A DNA stretch of 64,000 bases from Shewanella donghaensis (GTDB lineage Bacteria; Pseudomonadota; Gammaproteobacteria; Enterobacterales; Shewanellaceae). This document shows positions 8,603-17,392 of the stretch, in pieces. Within the stretch, counting starts at the first letter, position 1; each line of letters begins with the position of its first letter. The position numbers and the translations under genes are program-made. The notes beneath the pieces are model-generated. The model did no database searches, had not been told where the DNA came from, and saw only the letters and a program-made list of their open reading frames with translations. Location: the NCBI RefSeq assembly GCF_007567505.1, contig NZ_CP041783.1, forward strand, positions 4,526,001 to 4,590,000, written 5' to 3'.

Positions 8603-9595
8603 ATGATGACATTACCCACTAAAAAATGGCCTTTAGGCGCTATTACTATCGTATGTATGAGCCTATTGGCTTGCGTTACATTAAGCGAAAAGGCGCAAGC
8701 CGCAGATATTTCAGCAGATGAACAGACAACTAAAACGGTTGTGAGTAGCGTAGGCCGTCAACTTGAAAGTGCTGAGTCGTTAAACGTTAAATCGAGCAAT
8801 CATTTATCAACAACTAGATTTTCAGCAACTACTTTATCGCCGACGGTTTCATCAACAGCCATGCAAGCAACAAGGCAGCGCATTGAAGCTTTGCATAATA
8901 GCACCAAGCAGTTAACGCCAACGGTGAAGCTATCGCGTTCACAACATCTTGAATTGTTAAAAAAGCAAACTGTAGATCAGCGAATAGATCAGCGAGTCAG
9001 TGGTTTAAACGCTGCTTCAACTCAAGGTGGCGGTGATGGCAATGCCTCGTTGATATACATCCAGCCAGGATTGCGGGATTTCTCAATTTATGAGGCATAC
9101 AGTCATTTATATGATGATTTTGATGAAGATGGTTTTTATCAAACATTCACGGTGACATTCGATGCCGATGTATATGGATTTAGTGTTGGAGAGCCTGCAG
9201 ACGTTTATGGCGAACTTTATTTAAGCCGTAATGGTGGGCCGTGGGAGCATTTTTACTCCACTGATATTTTTACTATTTATGGTGAAGCAGAAGATGACAG
9301 TTTTGAAGTACTTACTACCTTGGCACAAGGTTACAAAACCGATTATTACGACGTACTGATTGATTTATATGAAGTGGGTTATGAAGATATCGTTGCAACG
9401 ATTAGTAGTGAAGATGTTGATAGCTTATATGCACTGCCATTAGAAAGTAGCGACAGAGATGCGGTTTATATTGAAGAAGAAATCATCGAAACTGAAGTGA
9501 TAGTCAGTGGCGGTAGTACGTCTGGTGTGATGTTAATCCTAGGTTTAGCTTTGCTATTCATGAGACGAAATTATGAGCAAGAAAGTGTTAACTAA
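8603..9595 (+). CDS. Exported choice-of-anchor H-like protein with GlyGly-CTERM-like tail
   Basis: 330 residues. A signal sequence (cleavage plausible after AQA at about 34; a LLAC motif at 21-24 leaves lipidation possible) is followed by a Ser/Thr-rich stretch. A domain of about 140 residues is rich in Asp, Tyr and Phe (DDFDEDGFYQTFTVTFDADV). The C-terminus has a glycine/serine patch (SGGSTSG), a hydrophobic helix and RR, the tripartite layout of GlyGly-CTERM/rhombosortase substrates. This matches what I recall of the choice-of-anchor H family in Shewanella and Vibrio. The expected fate is type II secretion and surface anchoring after cleavage (family inference). The substrate is unknown. 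Confidence 0.72.
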   Translation: MMTLPTKKWPLGAITIVCMSLLACVTLSEKAQAADISADEQTTKTVVSSVGRQLESAESLNVKSSNHLSTTRFSATTLSPTVSSTAMQATRQRIEALHNSTKQLTPTVKLSRSQHLELLKKQTVDQRIDQRVSGLNAASTQGGGDGNASLIYIQPGLRDFSIYEAYSHLYDDFDEDGFYQTFTVTFDADVYGFSVGEPADVYGELYLSRNGGPWEHFYSTDIFTIYGEAEDDSFEVLTTLAQGYKTDYYDVLIDLYEVGYEDIVATISSEDVDSLYALPLESSDRDAVYIEEEIIETEVIVSGGSTSGVMLILGLALLFMRRNYEQESVN

Positions 9596-9697
9596 TGCAA
9601 ATTGTTAACTAATAAAAAGTGCTACCTCATGACCTGATTAACTTCAGTTGCTCTTTTTAAGCTTAGCGACTTTTTTAACCCCAAGGGCTTTCATATG

Positions 9698-9734
9698 CCT
9701 CAACGACTTGTACTATCAAACAGAGTCGCTGAGG
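9698..9734. terminator. Hairpin between convergent anchor-H gene and xseA
   Basis: An 11-bp stem with one mismatch (9698-9708 with 9724-9734) and a 15-base loop lies in the convergent gap. It lacks a clean T-run immediately after the stem, so terminator function is only likely. Confidence 0.45.
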
Positions 9735-9781
9735 TTATTCATTTTGCTTAATGAAAGTTACTTAAGCATTTATTTAGCCAA

Positions 9782-11110
9782 TCACTTAGCTAATGATTTA
9801 ATTTCACCATGATGTAGCTGAGTAACGAGTAGATCACCTGAGCTCACTTGGTCAGCTTGCTCAATCACATTACCATTCTTGTCTTTCGTTATACTGTAAC
9901 CACGGCTTAAGGTGGCTAGAGGACTGACGGTTTCAAGTTTATGGGCACTGTAACTGAGTTGCTTGCTGGCATTATTAAGCGAGTGCTTCATGGCATCATT
10001 TAAGCGGCTACTTAAATAAGTCATTTTATTTTGTTCTAGGGTGAGCTTGTGGGCTGGAGATTGTCGTTGCAATCGGCCTTTTAACTGCTGTTGTCTCAGT
10101 TCTGCTTTAGCCATTTTGTGTTGTAGAGCAGATTCAAGCTTTAACTGCATTTCATCAAAACGTTGTTCAAGCTGTTGTAGCTGCCTTTTAGGATCTTGTC
10201 TTTGCAGCTGGTGGCTTAATTCAGCAAGTTGGGTGCTTTGATGCAATATGTAATGACGGTAAGCTTGTCTTAAACGCGCGAAAGTCGCAGTCAATTTTTG
10301 GCTTTTATTGCCTTTGTCATCGGATAACAACTCAGCCCCTGCCGATGGCGTAGGCGCTCTTACATCAGCAACATAGTCACTGATGGTGGTATCAATTTCA
10401 TGACCTACCGCGCTCACTACGGGCAATGCACTGTTATAAATAGCGTGGGCTAAGTCTTCATCGTTAAAGCACCATAAATCTTCCAGTGAACCACCACCGC
10501 GAGTTAGGAGTATTACATCAACCTCAAGGCGTTTATTGGCGGTAGTTATCGCATCGATAATTAATTTACTGGCAGTAGCACCTTGTACTTGAGTGGGGTA
10601 AATCACCACTTCGATAGATGGATCACGCCTAGAAAGCACATGAACCACATCGCGAATGGCAGCGCCTGTAGCAGAAGTAATAACACCTATTCTTTGGATA
10701 TTTTTCGGTAAAGGGCGCTTAGTTTCTGTTGCAAATAAGCCTTCCGCCGCTAATTTGAGTTTAAGCGCCTCATATTGCTGTGCAAGTAAACCATCACCCG
10801 CAGGTAACATTGACTCTAATAATAATTGATAATCGCCGCGGGGCTCATAAACACTAATCGCACCTTTAACTAGCACTTGTTGACCGTTAACTGGTTTGAA
10901 CGGGACGGACTGATTTCGGCCTTTGAACATCGCACAACGAATTTGCGAGCGACTGTCTTTTAAGGTCATATACCAATGACCTGAATTTGGGGAAACAAAG
11001 TTCGAGATTTCGGCCTCTAACCAGACCTTTCCGAGCTCTCCTTCAAGCAGCTGGCGGACTTCACCGTTTAATCGCGAAACAGAGTAAACATTATTTTTCG
11101 AGCTTTTCAT
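9782..11110 (-). CDS. xseA: Exodeoxyribonuclease VII large subunit
   Basis: 442 residues from the ATG at 11110. This is the large subunit of exonuclease VII, which degrades single-stranded DNA from both ends together with XseB. Visible are the N-terminal OB-fold ([25 protein letters not shown]), the catalytic core ([48 protein letters not shown]) and a long coiled-coil region rich in Gln/Leu at about residues 265-390. It is transcribed away from guaB, the usual arrangement. xseB is not adjacent. Confidence 0.97.
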   Translation of the reverse strand: MKSSKNNVYSVSRLNGEVRQLLEGELGKVWLEAEISNFVSPNSGHWYMTLKDSRSQIRCAMFKGRNQSVPFKPVNGQQVLVKGAISVYEPRGDYQLLLESMLPAGDGLLAQQYEALKLKLAAEGLFATETKRPLPKNIQRIGVITSATGAAIRDVVHVLSRRDPSIEVVIYPTQVQGATASKLIIDAITTANKRLEVDVILLTRGGGSLEDLWCFNDEDLAHAIYNSALPVVSAVGHEIDTTISDYVADVRAPTPSAGAELLSDDKGNKSQKLTATFARLRQAYRHYILHQSTQLAELSHQLQRQDPKRQLQQLEQRFDEMQLKLESALQHKMAKAELRQQQLKGRLQRQSPAHKLTLEQNKMTYLSSRLNDAMKHSLNNASKQLSYSAHKLETVSPLATLSRGYSITKDKNGNVIEQADQVSSGDLLVTQLHHGEIKSLAK

Positions 11111-11150
11111 CAAATTCGGCCACCCAATAGGATTTTTTCACTATTTTCCA

Positions 11151-11180
11151 TTTACCAACCTAAATATGCAAGGTATAATC
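11151..11180 (+). promoter_or_regulatory. Likely sigma-70 promoter of guaBA with GC-rich discriminator
   Basis: TTTACC at 11151-11156, a 17-base spacer and a perfect TATAAT at 11174-11179 are followed directly by CCCGCCGC. A GC-rich discriminator after the -10 box is the hallmark of promoters under stringent (ppGpp) control, as known for guaB in enterics. The leader to the guaB ATG is about 45 bases. Confidence 0.75.
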
Positions 11181-11231
11181 CCGCCGCAATATTTACCCCT
11201 TCTAAACCCTACAATTTCTGGGAGATGTTGC

Positions 11232-12704
11232 ATGTTAAGATTAAGAAATGACGCACTAACATTTGATGATGTATTACTAGTGCCTGCTCACTCAACCGTC
11301 CTCCCAAACACCGCTATTCTGAAAACTCGTCTGACTAGAAAAATAGAATTAAACACCCCAATTGTCTCTGCAGCTATGGATACCGTAACTGAAGCTCGCT
11401 TAGCGATCGCGATGGCTCAAGAAGGTGGTTTAGGTTTTATTCATAAAAATATGACGATTGAACAGCAAGCTGAAGAAGTTCGTAAAGTTAAAATTTACGA
11501 AGCGGGCATTGTTCAGCAGCCAGTAACAGTAACCCCACAAACGACTCTTGCCGACCTTAAAGTGTTGACTGAGCGCAATGGTTTTGCGGGTTACCCAGTG
11601 ATTAATGAAGCAAACGAACTAGTCGGTATTATTACCGGCCGCGATGTACGCTTTGTGACCAACTGGAGCCGTACTGTTGACCAAGTTATGACCCCTAAAG
11701 ATCGCTTAGTTACTGTACCTGAAGGGACTAAGTTAGATGAAGTACAAAAACTCATGCATTCTCACCGTGTTGAGAAAGTACTGGTCGTTGATGATAACTT
11801 CAAGCTTAAAGGTCTTATCACTGTTAAAGATTTCCAAAAAGCTGAACGTAAACCAAATGCATGTAAAGACGAGTTAGGTCGTTTACGTGTTGGCGCAGCC
11901 GTAGGTGCAGGCGCTGGTAACGAAGAGCGTGTAGCAGCATTGGTTAAAGCTGGTGTTGACGTATTATTGATTGACTCATCTCATGGTCACTCAGAAGGTG
12001 TATTACAACGTATTCGTGATACACGTGCAGCATTCCCTGACTTACAAATCGTTGGTGGTAACGTTGCAACAGCAGAAGGCGCATTAGCCTTAGTTGATGC
12101 TGGTGTTGATGCGGTTAAAGTCGGTATCGGCCCTGGGTCAATCTGTACGACTCGTATCGTTACTGGTGTTGGTGTACCACAAATCACAGCGGTATCTGAT
12201 GCAGCAGCGGCTATCAAACATCTTGATATCCCAGTTATCGCTGATGGAGGCATCCGTTTTTCAGGTGATTTAGCTAAAGCATTAGCAGCTGGTGCATCTT
12301 GCATCATGGCAGGTTCAATGTTTGCTGGTACTGATGAAGCGCCGGGCGAAACTGAGCTATACAATGGCCGTGCTTATAAGTCATACCGCGGCATGGGTTC
12401 ATTAGGCGCAATGACCCAAACTCAAGGTTCATCTGACCGTTATTTCCAAAGTGACAATGCTGCTGACAAATTAGTACCAGAAGGTATTGAAGGTCGCGTT
12501 GCTTACAAAGGCAAGTTGAAAGAGATTATTCACCAGCATATGGGCGGCTTACGTTCATGTATGGGTCTGACTGGTTGTGCAACCATTAAAGAATTAAATG
12601 AAAAAGCTGAGTTCGTTAGAATTACTTCAGCAGGCATGGGCGAGTCTCATGTGCACGATGTCACCATCAGTAAAGAAGCGCCGAACTATCGTAGCGGCAC
12701 TTAA
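11232..12704 (+). CDS. guaB: Inosine-5'-monophosphate dehydrogenase
   Basis: Oxidises IMP to XMP with NAD+, the first committed step to GMP. From the ATG at 11232 (after GGGAGA) it is 490 residues with the canonical start [24 protein letters not shown]-barrel core is interrupted by two CBS domains (about 90-205). The catalytic cysteine is C305 in GPGSICTTR, and the flap has the expected RGMGS motif. An ATG at 11166 would add 22 residues but overlaps the promoter -10 box, so it is rejected. It is followed by a terminator and then guaA. Confidence 0.98.
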   Translation: MLRLRNDALTFDDVLLVPAHSTVLPNTAILKTRLTRKIELNTPIVSAAMDTVTEARLAIAMAQEGGLGFIHKNMTIEQQAEEVRKVKIYEAGIVQQPVTVTPQTTLADLKVLTERNGFAGYPVINEANELVGIITGRDVRFVTNWSRTVDQVMTPKDRLVTVPEGTKLDEVQKLMHSHRVEKVLVVDDNFKLKGLITVKDFQKAERKPNACKDELGRLRVGAAVGAGAGNEERVAALVKAGVDVLLIDSSHGHSEGVLQRIRDTRAAFPDLQIVGGNVATAEGALALVDAGVDAVKVGIGPGSICTTRIVTGVGVPQITAVSDAAAAIKHLDIPVIADGGIRFSGDLAKALAAGASCIMAGSMFAGTDEAPGETELYNGRAYKSYRGMGSLGAMTQTQGSSDRYFQSDNAADKLVPEGIEGRVAYKGKLKEIIHQHMGGLRSCMGLTGCATIKELNEKAEFVRITSAGMGESHVHDVTISKEAPNYRSGT

Positions 12705-12712
12705 TAATTAAT

Positions 12713-12743
12713 AAGGCGCTCATTTATTAGAGCGCCTTTTTTT
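12713..12743 (+). terminator. Intrinsic terminator after guaB
   Basis: A 9-bp stem AAGGCGCTC/GAGCGCCTT (12713-12721 with 12730-12738) is followed by a T-run. It separates guaB from guaA, so guaA either relies on readthrough or has its own promoter in 12745-12820. Confidence 0.9.
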
Positions 12744-12822
12744 CAATTTCATTATGCATTTGAAATTATGCATTTGAGATTGAAGCAAACCTACTCTAGA
12801 AAAACCAGATATAAGGTATCCC

Positions 12823-14400
12823 ATGAGCAACATTCATGAGCATAAAATCCTGATCCTAGATTTTGGATCGCAATACACGCAGTTAATCGCCCGCCGTATT
12901 CGTGAAATCGGTGTTTATTGTGAGCTTTGGGCTTGGGATGTATCTGAAGAGCAAATTAAAAGTTTTGCTCCCAACGGCATTATCTTAGCCGGTGGCCCTG
13001 AAAGTGTGACTGCAGATAACTCACCTCGCGCTTCAGAATATGTGTTCAATGCTGGCGTACCTGTTTTAGGTATTTGTTACGGCATGCAAACCATGTCTGA
13101 ACAGCTTGGCGGTAAAGTGATTCAAGGTGTCGGTGAAGGTGAATTTGGTTATGCACAAGTTGAAGTGCAAACTGAATCAGCATTATTCAAAAGCATTGAA
13201 GATGCCATCAGCGAAACAGGCAAGCCATTACTTGACGTATGGATGAGCCACGGCGACAAAGTGTCTGAAATTCCAGAAGGCTTTGTCACTGTCGCTAAAA
13301 CTGAAACTTGTCCATTTGCTGCTATGGCCAATGAAGATAAGAAATTCTACGGCGTGCAATTCCACCCTGAAGTGACCCATACTCGCCAGGGTAAACGCAT
13401 GCTTGAGCATTTCGCTTTAGAGATTTGTGGTTGTCCTGCGAATTGGAAACCGTCATCAATCATTGAAGATGCTATCGAAAAACTTAAAAAACAAATCGGC
13501 GACGATGAAGTTATTTTAGGTTTATCAGGTGGTGTTGATTCATCTGTTGTGGCAATGCTGCTGCACCGCGCCATTGGTGACAAGCTGACCTGTGTATTTG
13601 TTGATAACGGTCTGCTGCGTTTAAACGAAGCAGAGCAAGTGATGGACATGTTTGGCGATCATTTCGGACTGAACATTGTTCACGTTAATGCAGAGCACCG
13701 TTTCTTAGAGCAAATGGCTGGCGAAGCAGAACCTGAAGCTAAACGTAAAATCATTGGTCGTGTATTCGTCGAGATTTTCGATGAAGAGTCAAAGAAATGC
13801 GCAAATGCAAAATGGTTAGCACAAGGGACTATTTATCCTGATGTGATTGAATCTGCAGGCAGCGCAACAGGCAAAGCCCATGTGATTAAGTCTCACCATA
13901 ATGTTGGCGGATTGCCAGATGATATGGAAATGGGCTTAGTTGAACCATTACGTGAGTTATTTAAAGATGAAGTCCGTAAGATTGGTTTAGAGCTTGGTCT
14001 GCCATACGACATGCTTTACCGTCATCCGTTCCCTGGACCGGGTCTAGGTGTGCGTGTACTTGGTGAAGTTAAAAAAGAATACTGTGACTTACTGCGTTTA
14101 GCGGATGCTATCTTCATTGAAGAACTGCATAAAGCTGACCTTTATAACAAAGTAAGCCAAGCATTTACCGTGTTCCTACCTGTACGTTCGGTTGGAGTTA
14201 TGGGCGATGGTCGAAAATATGATTGGGTAGTGTCGCTGCGCGCAGTTGAAACTATCGACTTTATGACAGCGCATTGGGCACATTTACCATATGACTTCTT
14301 AGGTCGAGTATCTAACCGCATCATTAATGAAATCGATGGTATTTCTCGTGTGGTTTATGATATTTCAGGTAAGCCACCTGCAACAATTGAATGGGAATAA
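12823..14400 (+). CDS. guaA: GMP synthase (glutamine-hydrolysing)
   Basis: Converts XMP to GMP using glutamine and ATP. It has 525 residues, as usual. The N-terminal class I glutamine amidotransferase domain has nucleophile C85 (GICYGMQ) and the partner residues in VQFHPEVTH. The ATP-pyrophosphatase domain has its P-loop LSGGVDSS at about residue 233. The C-terminal dimerisation domain ends in KPPATIEWE, the conserved end of bacterial GuaA. It follows guaB with a terminator in between. Confidence 0.98.
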   Translation: MSNIHEHKILILDFGSQYTQLIARRIREIGVYCELWAWDVSEEQIKSFAPNGIILAGGPESVTADNSPRASEYVFNAGVPVLGICYGMQTMSEQLGGKVIQGVGEGEFGYAQVEVQTESALFKSIEDAISETGKPLLDVWMSHGDKVSEIPEGFVTVAKTETCPFAAMANEDKKFYGVQFHPEVTHTRQGKRMLEHFALEICGCPANWKPSSIIEDAIEKLKKQIGDDEVILGLSGGVDSSVVAMLLHRAIGDKLTCVFVDNGLLRLNEAEQVMDMFGDHFGLNIVHVNAEHRFLEQMAGEAEPEAKRKIIGRVFVEIFDEESKKCANAKWLAQGTIYPDVIESAGSATGKAHVIKSHHNVGGLPDDMEMGLVEPLRELFKDEVRKIGLELGLPYDMLYRHPFPGPGLGVRVLGEVKKEYCDLLRLADAIFIEELHKADLYNKVSQAFTVFLPVRSVGVMGDGRKYDWVVSLRAVETIDFMTAHWAHLPYDFLGRVSNRIINEIDGISRVVYDISGKPPATIEWE

Positions 14401-14425
14401 CCCATTTAGATATTGCTGAATAAAC

Positions 14426-14452
14426 AAAAAGGCGCTTAGGCGCCTTTTTTGT
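14426..14452 (+). terminator. Intrinsic terminator after guaA
   Basis: A 10-bp stem AAAAAGGCGC/GCGCCTTTTT (14426-14435 with 14440-14449) with loop TTAG is followed by further T. Confidence 0.92.
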
Positions 14453-14501
14453 TTTAAACTATCTAGCTTAATAGAACTGTTTTACTGGTATTTTTACCGC
14501 G

Positions 14502-14543
14502 ACTGTTTTTTACAACTGTTTTTTACAACTGTTTTTTATAACT
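14502..14543 (+). repeat. Three tandem 13-bp units upstream of tadA
   Basis: ACTGTTTTTTACA occurs twice exactly and a third time with one change (14502-14514, 14515-14527, 14528-14540), plus a partial unit. The repeats stop 10 bases before the first possible tadA start. Role unknown; T-runs of six may make the tract slippage-prone. Confidence 0.8.
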
Positions 14544-14731
14544 AAAGCTTTATGAATTATCGAGCCCCCATGCCAACATCTACTGACATTGCAGATCCTA
14601 TCATTGATGCAGATCTTGAAACCAAGCCTGAAACTGAGCCTAGCACTGAACAAGTGAATAAGCGGGTAAATAAGCAGATTAATCAATTGGGTCAATTAAT
14701 TGAAACCGAGCTGACTACTGCCCAGCAAGCT

Positions 14732-15217
14732 ATGGATGAAAAGTGGATGCGAGTGGCTATGGAGCAAGCCACGTTAGCTGAAGCTAAAGGCGAAGTGCCT
14801 GTTGGTGCTGTGTTGGTTAAAGATGATCAGCTGATTGCCAGTGGTTTTAATTTGAGTATTACCGAGCATAACCCAACAGCTCATGCCGAAATTGAGTGCA
14901 TTCGCGCAGCTGGACAAGCGTTAGAAAACTATAGGATGTTAAATACAACCTTGTATGTCACGTTAGAGCCGTGCTCAATGTGTGCTGGCGCTATGGTGCA
15001 TAGCCGTATTCAGCGAGTGGTATTTGGCGCAGACGATTTAAAAACAGGGGCGGCGGGGAGTGTGGTTAACTTAGTTCAGCATGACGATTTTAATCATCAG
15101 CTTGAAGTGACATCGGGTGTATTAGCCGATGAATGTGCATCTCAATTAAGTGCCTTTTTTAAACGTCGAAGAGAAGAAAAAAAAGCACTTAAAAAATTAC
15201 AACAACTGCAACGTTAA
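14732..15217 (+). CDS. tadA: tRNA-specific adenosine deaminase TadA
   Basis: Deaminates the wobble adenosine of tRNA-Arg(ACG) to inosine. Zinc-site residues are H51 and E53 (TAHAEIECI) and C81/C84 (LEPCSMCAGAMVHS). E53 is the proton-shuttling glutamate. The start is ambiguous. The ATG at 14732 gives 161 residues, close to the family norm of about 165. The frame stays open to an ATG at 14552, which would add a 60-residue Thr/Glu/Gln-rich extension. Neither start has a strong ribosome-binding site. I chose the shorter form on family length. Confidence 0.94.
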   Translation: MDEKWMRVAMEQATLAEAKGEVPVGAVLVKDDQLIASGFNLSITEHNPTAHAEIECIRAAGQALENYRMLNTTLYVTLEPCSMCAGAMVHSRIQRVVFGADDLKTGAAGSVVNLVQHDDFNHQLEVTSGVLADECASQLSAFFKRRREEKKALKKLQQLQR

Positions 15218-15232
15218 TGATAAATGCAGCAA

Positions 15233-15346
15233 TTAGGCTACAGGTTGTAAAAAGGCAAAAAATAACTTTTGGCGATTTAGCATTCTACGGTGTTTAAGCT
15301 TAATGCTGTTGCGGCGACGAGCATTATTATTGATATTTTTTCTCAT
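15233..15346 (-). CDS. Possible 37-residue basic peptide gene
   Basis: ATG at 15346, stop TAA at 15233-15235. The peptide is strongly basic: it begins MRKNINNNARRRNSIKLKHR and ends FAFLQPVA, with about a third Arg/Lys/His in the first 27 residues and a short hydrophobic end. An AGTAGGT ribosome-binding-like site lies about 6 bases before the ATG. It sits alone between tadA (convergent) and mltF (same strand, upstream). I do not recognise the family. Composition resembles ribosome- or RNA-associated microproteins, but that is only analogy. It could also be a chance ORF. Confidence 0.45.
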   Translation of the reverse strand: MRKNINNNARRRNSIKLKHRRMLNRQKLFFAFLQPVA

Positions 15347-15565
15347 ATTTTACCTACTCTTTTTCTAGAATTTTTTAGCAAGATAATCTGCGTATTAACT
15401 GAGGTAATATGCTTGTTGGAATGGTTATACCACAGAGTGTCAATTTAGTGGAGATATCTTCAGTAAGATATAAATAATGATACAATTTCGATAGATAATG
15501 GCAGATAAACATTACAGTTATTCGTTCACCTTTAATGTTCACCTTTGATGTTCACCTTTGATGTT
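15347..15565. other. Non-coding stretch between the basic-peptide ORF and mltF
   Basis: AT-rich. Near the mltF stop are three overlapping near-repeats of TTCACCTTTGATG (about 15528-15562). No other ORF or strong hairpin was seen. Confidence 0.5.
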
Positions 15566-17029
15566 CTATTGCGCTGCTGACTGCACAATATTCTCAGGGT
15601 TATCGATATCATCAATTAATTCATCAGTATTTTCAGCAATTTCCTCCTCAAGATTTTCATCAATGGATTCCATTTGCCTACTTTGGTTATCGACCCATAC
15701 TAGAGTGTCATAGTAGCGACGAATATTATCCACGTAATGTACAGCTTCACTGCCGCGGGCGTAACCATAGCGGGTGCCTTTATAATATTTCCGTTGTTGA
15801 AGTAACGGTAATACCTGTTTTACATCACGCCATGCACTTGGATCTTTACCCATACCTTGGGTGATTTTTCGGGCATCTTCTACATGGCCTAAACCCACAT
15901 TGTATGACGCAAGCGCAAACCAGATCCGCTGACTATCAGGAATAGAGTCAGGTAGGCGGTCGATCATTTTTTGTAGATAAATGGCGCCACCACGAATACT
16001 TTGTTCGGCGTCGAGTCTGTTATCTACCCCAACAGAGCTTGCTGTAGGTTGAGTTAACATCATCATGCCGCGCACACCTGTTGGAGAACGGGCTTTAGGG
16101 TTCCAATGAGACTCTTGATAACCCGCCGCAGCGAGTTTACGCCAATCTAATTCACCAGCGTGTTTTTCAAATAAGGCTTGGTACTCAGGTAGCACATTAT
16201 CAATCGCGCGAATAAATGCGCGGGTATCGACATAATCAAAACGCTTAACGTGGCCAAAGTACTTTTCGTTTAAATGCTCCAGGGTGCCATTACGTTTTTG
16301 TTGATGCCAGAAAGAGAGTAACGAGCCCATTAGCACATCACTGCCAGTGGGTTGCAATAACCACACTACATCCGTTTTCTCATTCAGTACCATTCCTTCC
16401 CGTAGTTCAGGTAAGTAACGTTGATTGATTAACAGGCTATTTGAATCAGCAATGGTATATAGCAACTCGCCAGCAGCGACTAATGAAAATAGCTCTTCAT
16501 TATCTTTGTCGTAAACTTGCTGCCATTTAAGGTTCGGGTGTGATTGTTTGAGTTTGAATAAGGTGTCGACCGCAAAAGATTCAGCAATAACGCTGATGTC
16601 GCCGAGTAAGTTATCGAGGTTTCGAGGTTTAACTGATCCTGACTTATATACCAGCACTTGATTGACTTCATATAAGGTCGGTCCAAGAAGAAATTGTTCT
16701 CGACGGTTTTGGGTGGTGGTAATCGCAGCCGCAACGATATCAATGTCATTGTTTCGCAGCGCTTCAAATAATTGTTGCCTATTGGTGTATGGGATCATTT
16801 CTAATGGCACATCAAGGTGCTTAGCAAACTTAGCGGCCATTTCATAATCAAAACCACTTTCACCCTGATCTGAGGTGAGGTAGGTTTGCGAGCCGTAAAG
16901 TGTCCCTACCTTTAAAACGGTACGAGTAGGGGTGTTTTCAACAAATTCAGTGGCTTCAAAACTGGCTTGTTTACAAGCTGTCAGTAGTAAGCTAAGTGAA
17001 ATAATCGCTAAAAGTTTCGTCATATCCAT
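15566..17029 (-). CDS. mltF: Membrane-bound lytic murein transglycosylase F
   Basis: Outer-membrane lipoprotein that cleaves peptidoglycan glycan strands to 1,6-anhydro ends. From the ATG at 17029 a short signal peptide ends in lipobox LTAC (C19). The next 230 residues or so form a periplasmic substrate-binding-like domain ([34 protein letters not shown]). The C-terminal lysozyme-like SLT domain has the catalytic glutamate in AAGYQESHW and the [14 protein letters not shown] motif. The tail is acidic (Glu/Asp-rich). A TTG at 17095 would add 22 hydrophobic residues, and an ATG at 17023 is also possible. Divergent from purL. Confidence 0.94.
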   Translation of the reverse strand: MDMTKLLAIISLSLLLTACKQASFEATEFVENTPTRTVLKVGTLYGSQTYLTSDQGESGFDYEMAAKFAKHLDVPLEMIPYTNRQQLFEALRNNDIDIVAAAITTTQNRREQFLLGPTLYEVNQVLVYKSGSVKPRNLDNLLGDISVIAESFAVDTLFKLKQSHPNLKWQQVYDKDNEELFSLVAAGELLYTIADSNSLLINQRYLPELREGMVLNEKTDVVWLLQPTGSDVLMGSLLSFWHQQKRNGTLEHLNEKYFGHVKRFDYVDTRAFIRAIDNVLPEYQALFEKHAGELDWRKLAAAGYQESHWNPKARSPTGVRGMMMLTQPTASSVGVDNRLDAEQSIRGGAIYLQKMIDRLPDSIPDSQRIWFALASYNVGLGHVEDARKITQGMGKDPSAWRDVKQVLPLLQQRKYYKGTRYGYARGSEAVHYVDNIRRYYDTLVWVDNQSRQMESIDENLEEEIAENTDELIDDIDNPENIVQSAAQ

Positions 17030-17392
17030 CAGTAGTTTATTAGGAGTAGGCACAACAAGGGTTGAAATAAGCCAGTAAACAAAAGCGTATAGCAACTTAA
17101 TAAATTGTCACAGCTATTGATACTTTAGCAGTAGTTTTGTATTTCACCTAGGAATCGACTTAAGAGGTTTAAATTATACAGTTGAATTCATTAGATAAAT
17201 TGAATTAAAAAAAATATTTAAAAAATTTAAAATTGCTGAAATATTCAATAGTTAAATTGTCGGATTTATTTGATTGTTTTCGTTAACGGGAAACACTGTT
17301 CTGGCGTGCCTTGGTGGGTGATTTATAGAGAGTGTTTCCCTATAATAGCGCCAATTCTTACCCTGCCATTATAATTAATAAGGTGAATTGAC
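17030..17392. other. Divergent regulatory region between mltF and purL
   Basis: AT-rich with no ORF. An imperfect palindrome GTTTTCGTTAACGGGAAAC lies at 17276-17294. A perfect TATAAT sits at 17341-17346, about 47 bases before purL, without a convincing -35. The palindrome centre (GTTAAC) does not fit a PurR box, so its role is open. Confidence 0.45.

Noticed and set aside
11987-12364. 125-codon antisense ORF within guaB
   Set aside because: A shadow of the conserved IMP dehydrogenase core.
17276-17294. PurR box upstream of purL
   Set aside because: The palindrome centre is GTTAAC rather than the AACGTT-type centre of PurR sites, so it was left as an unassigned dyad.
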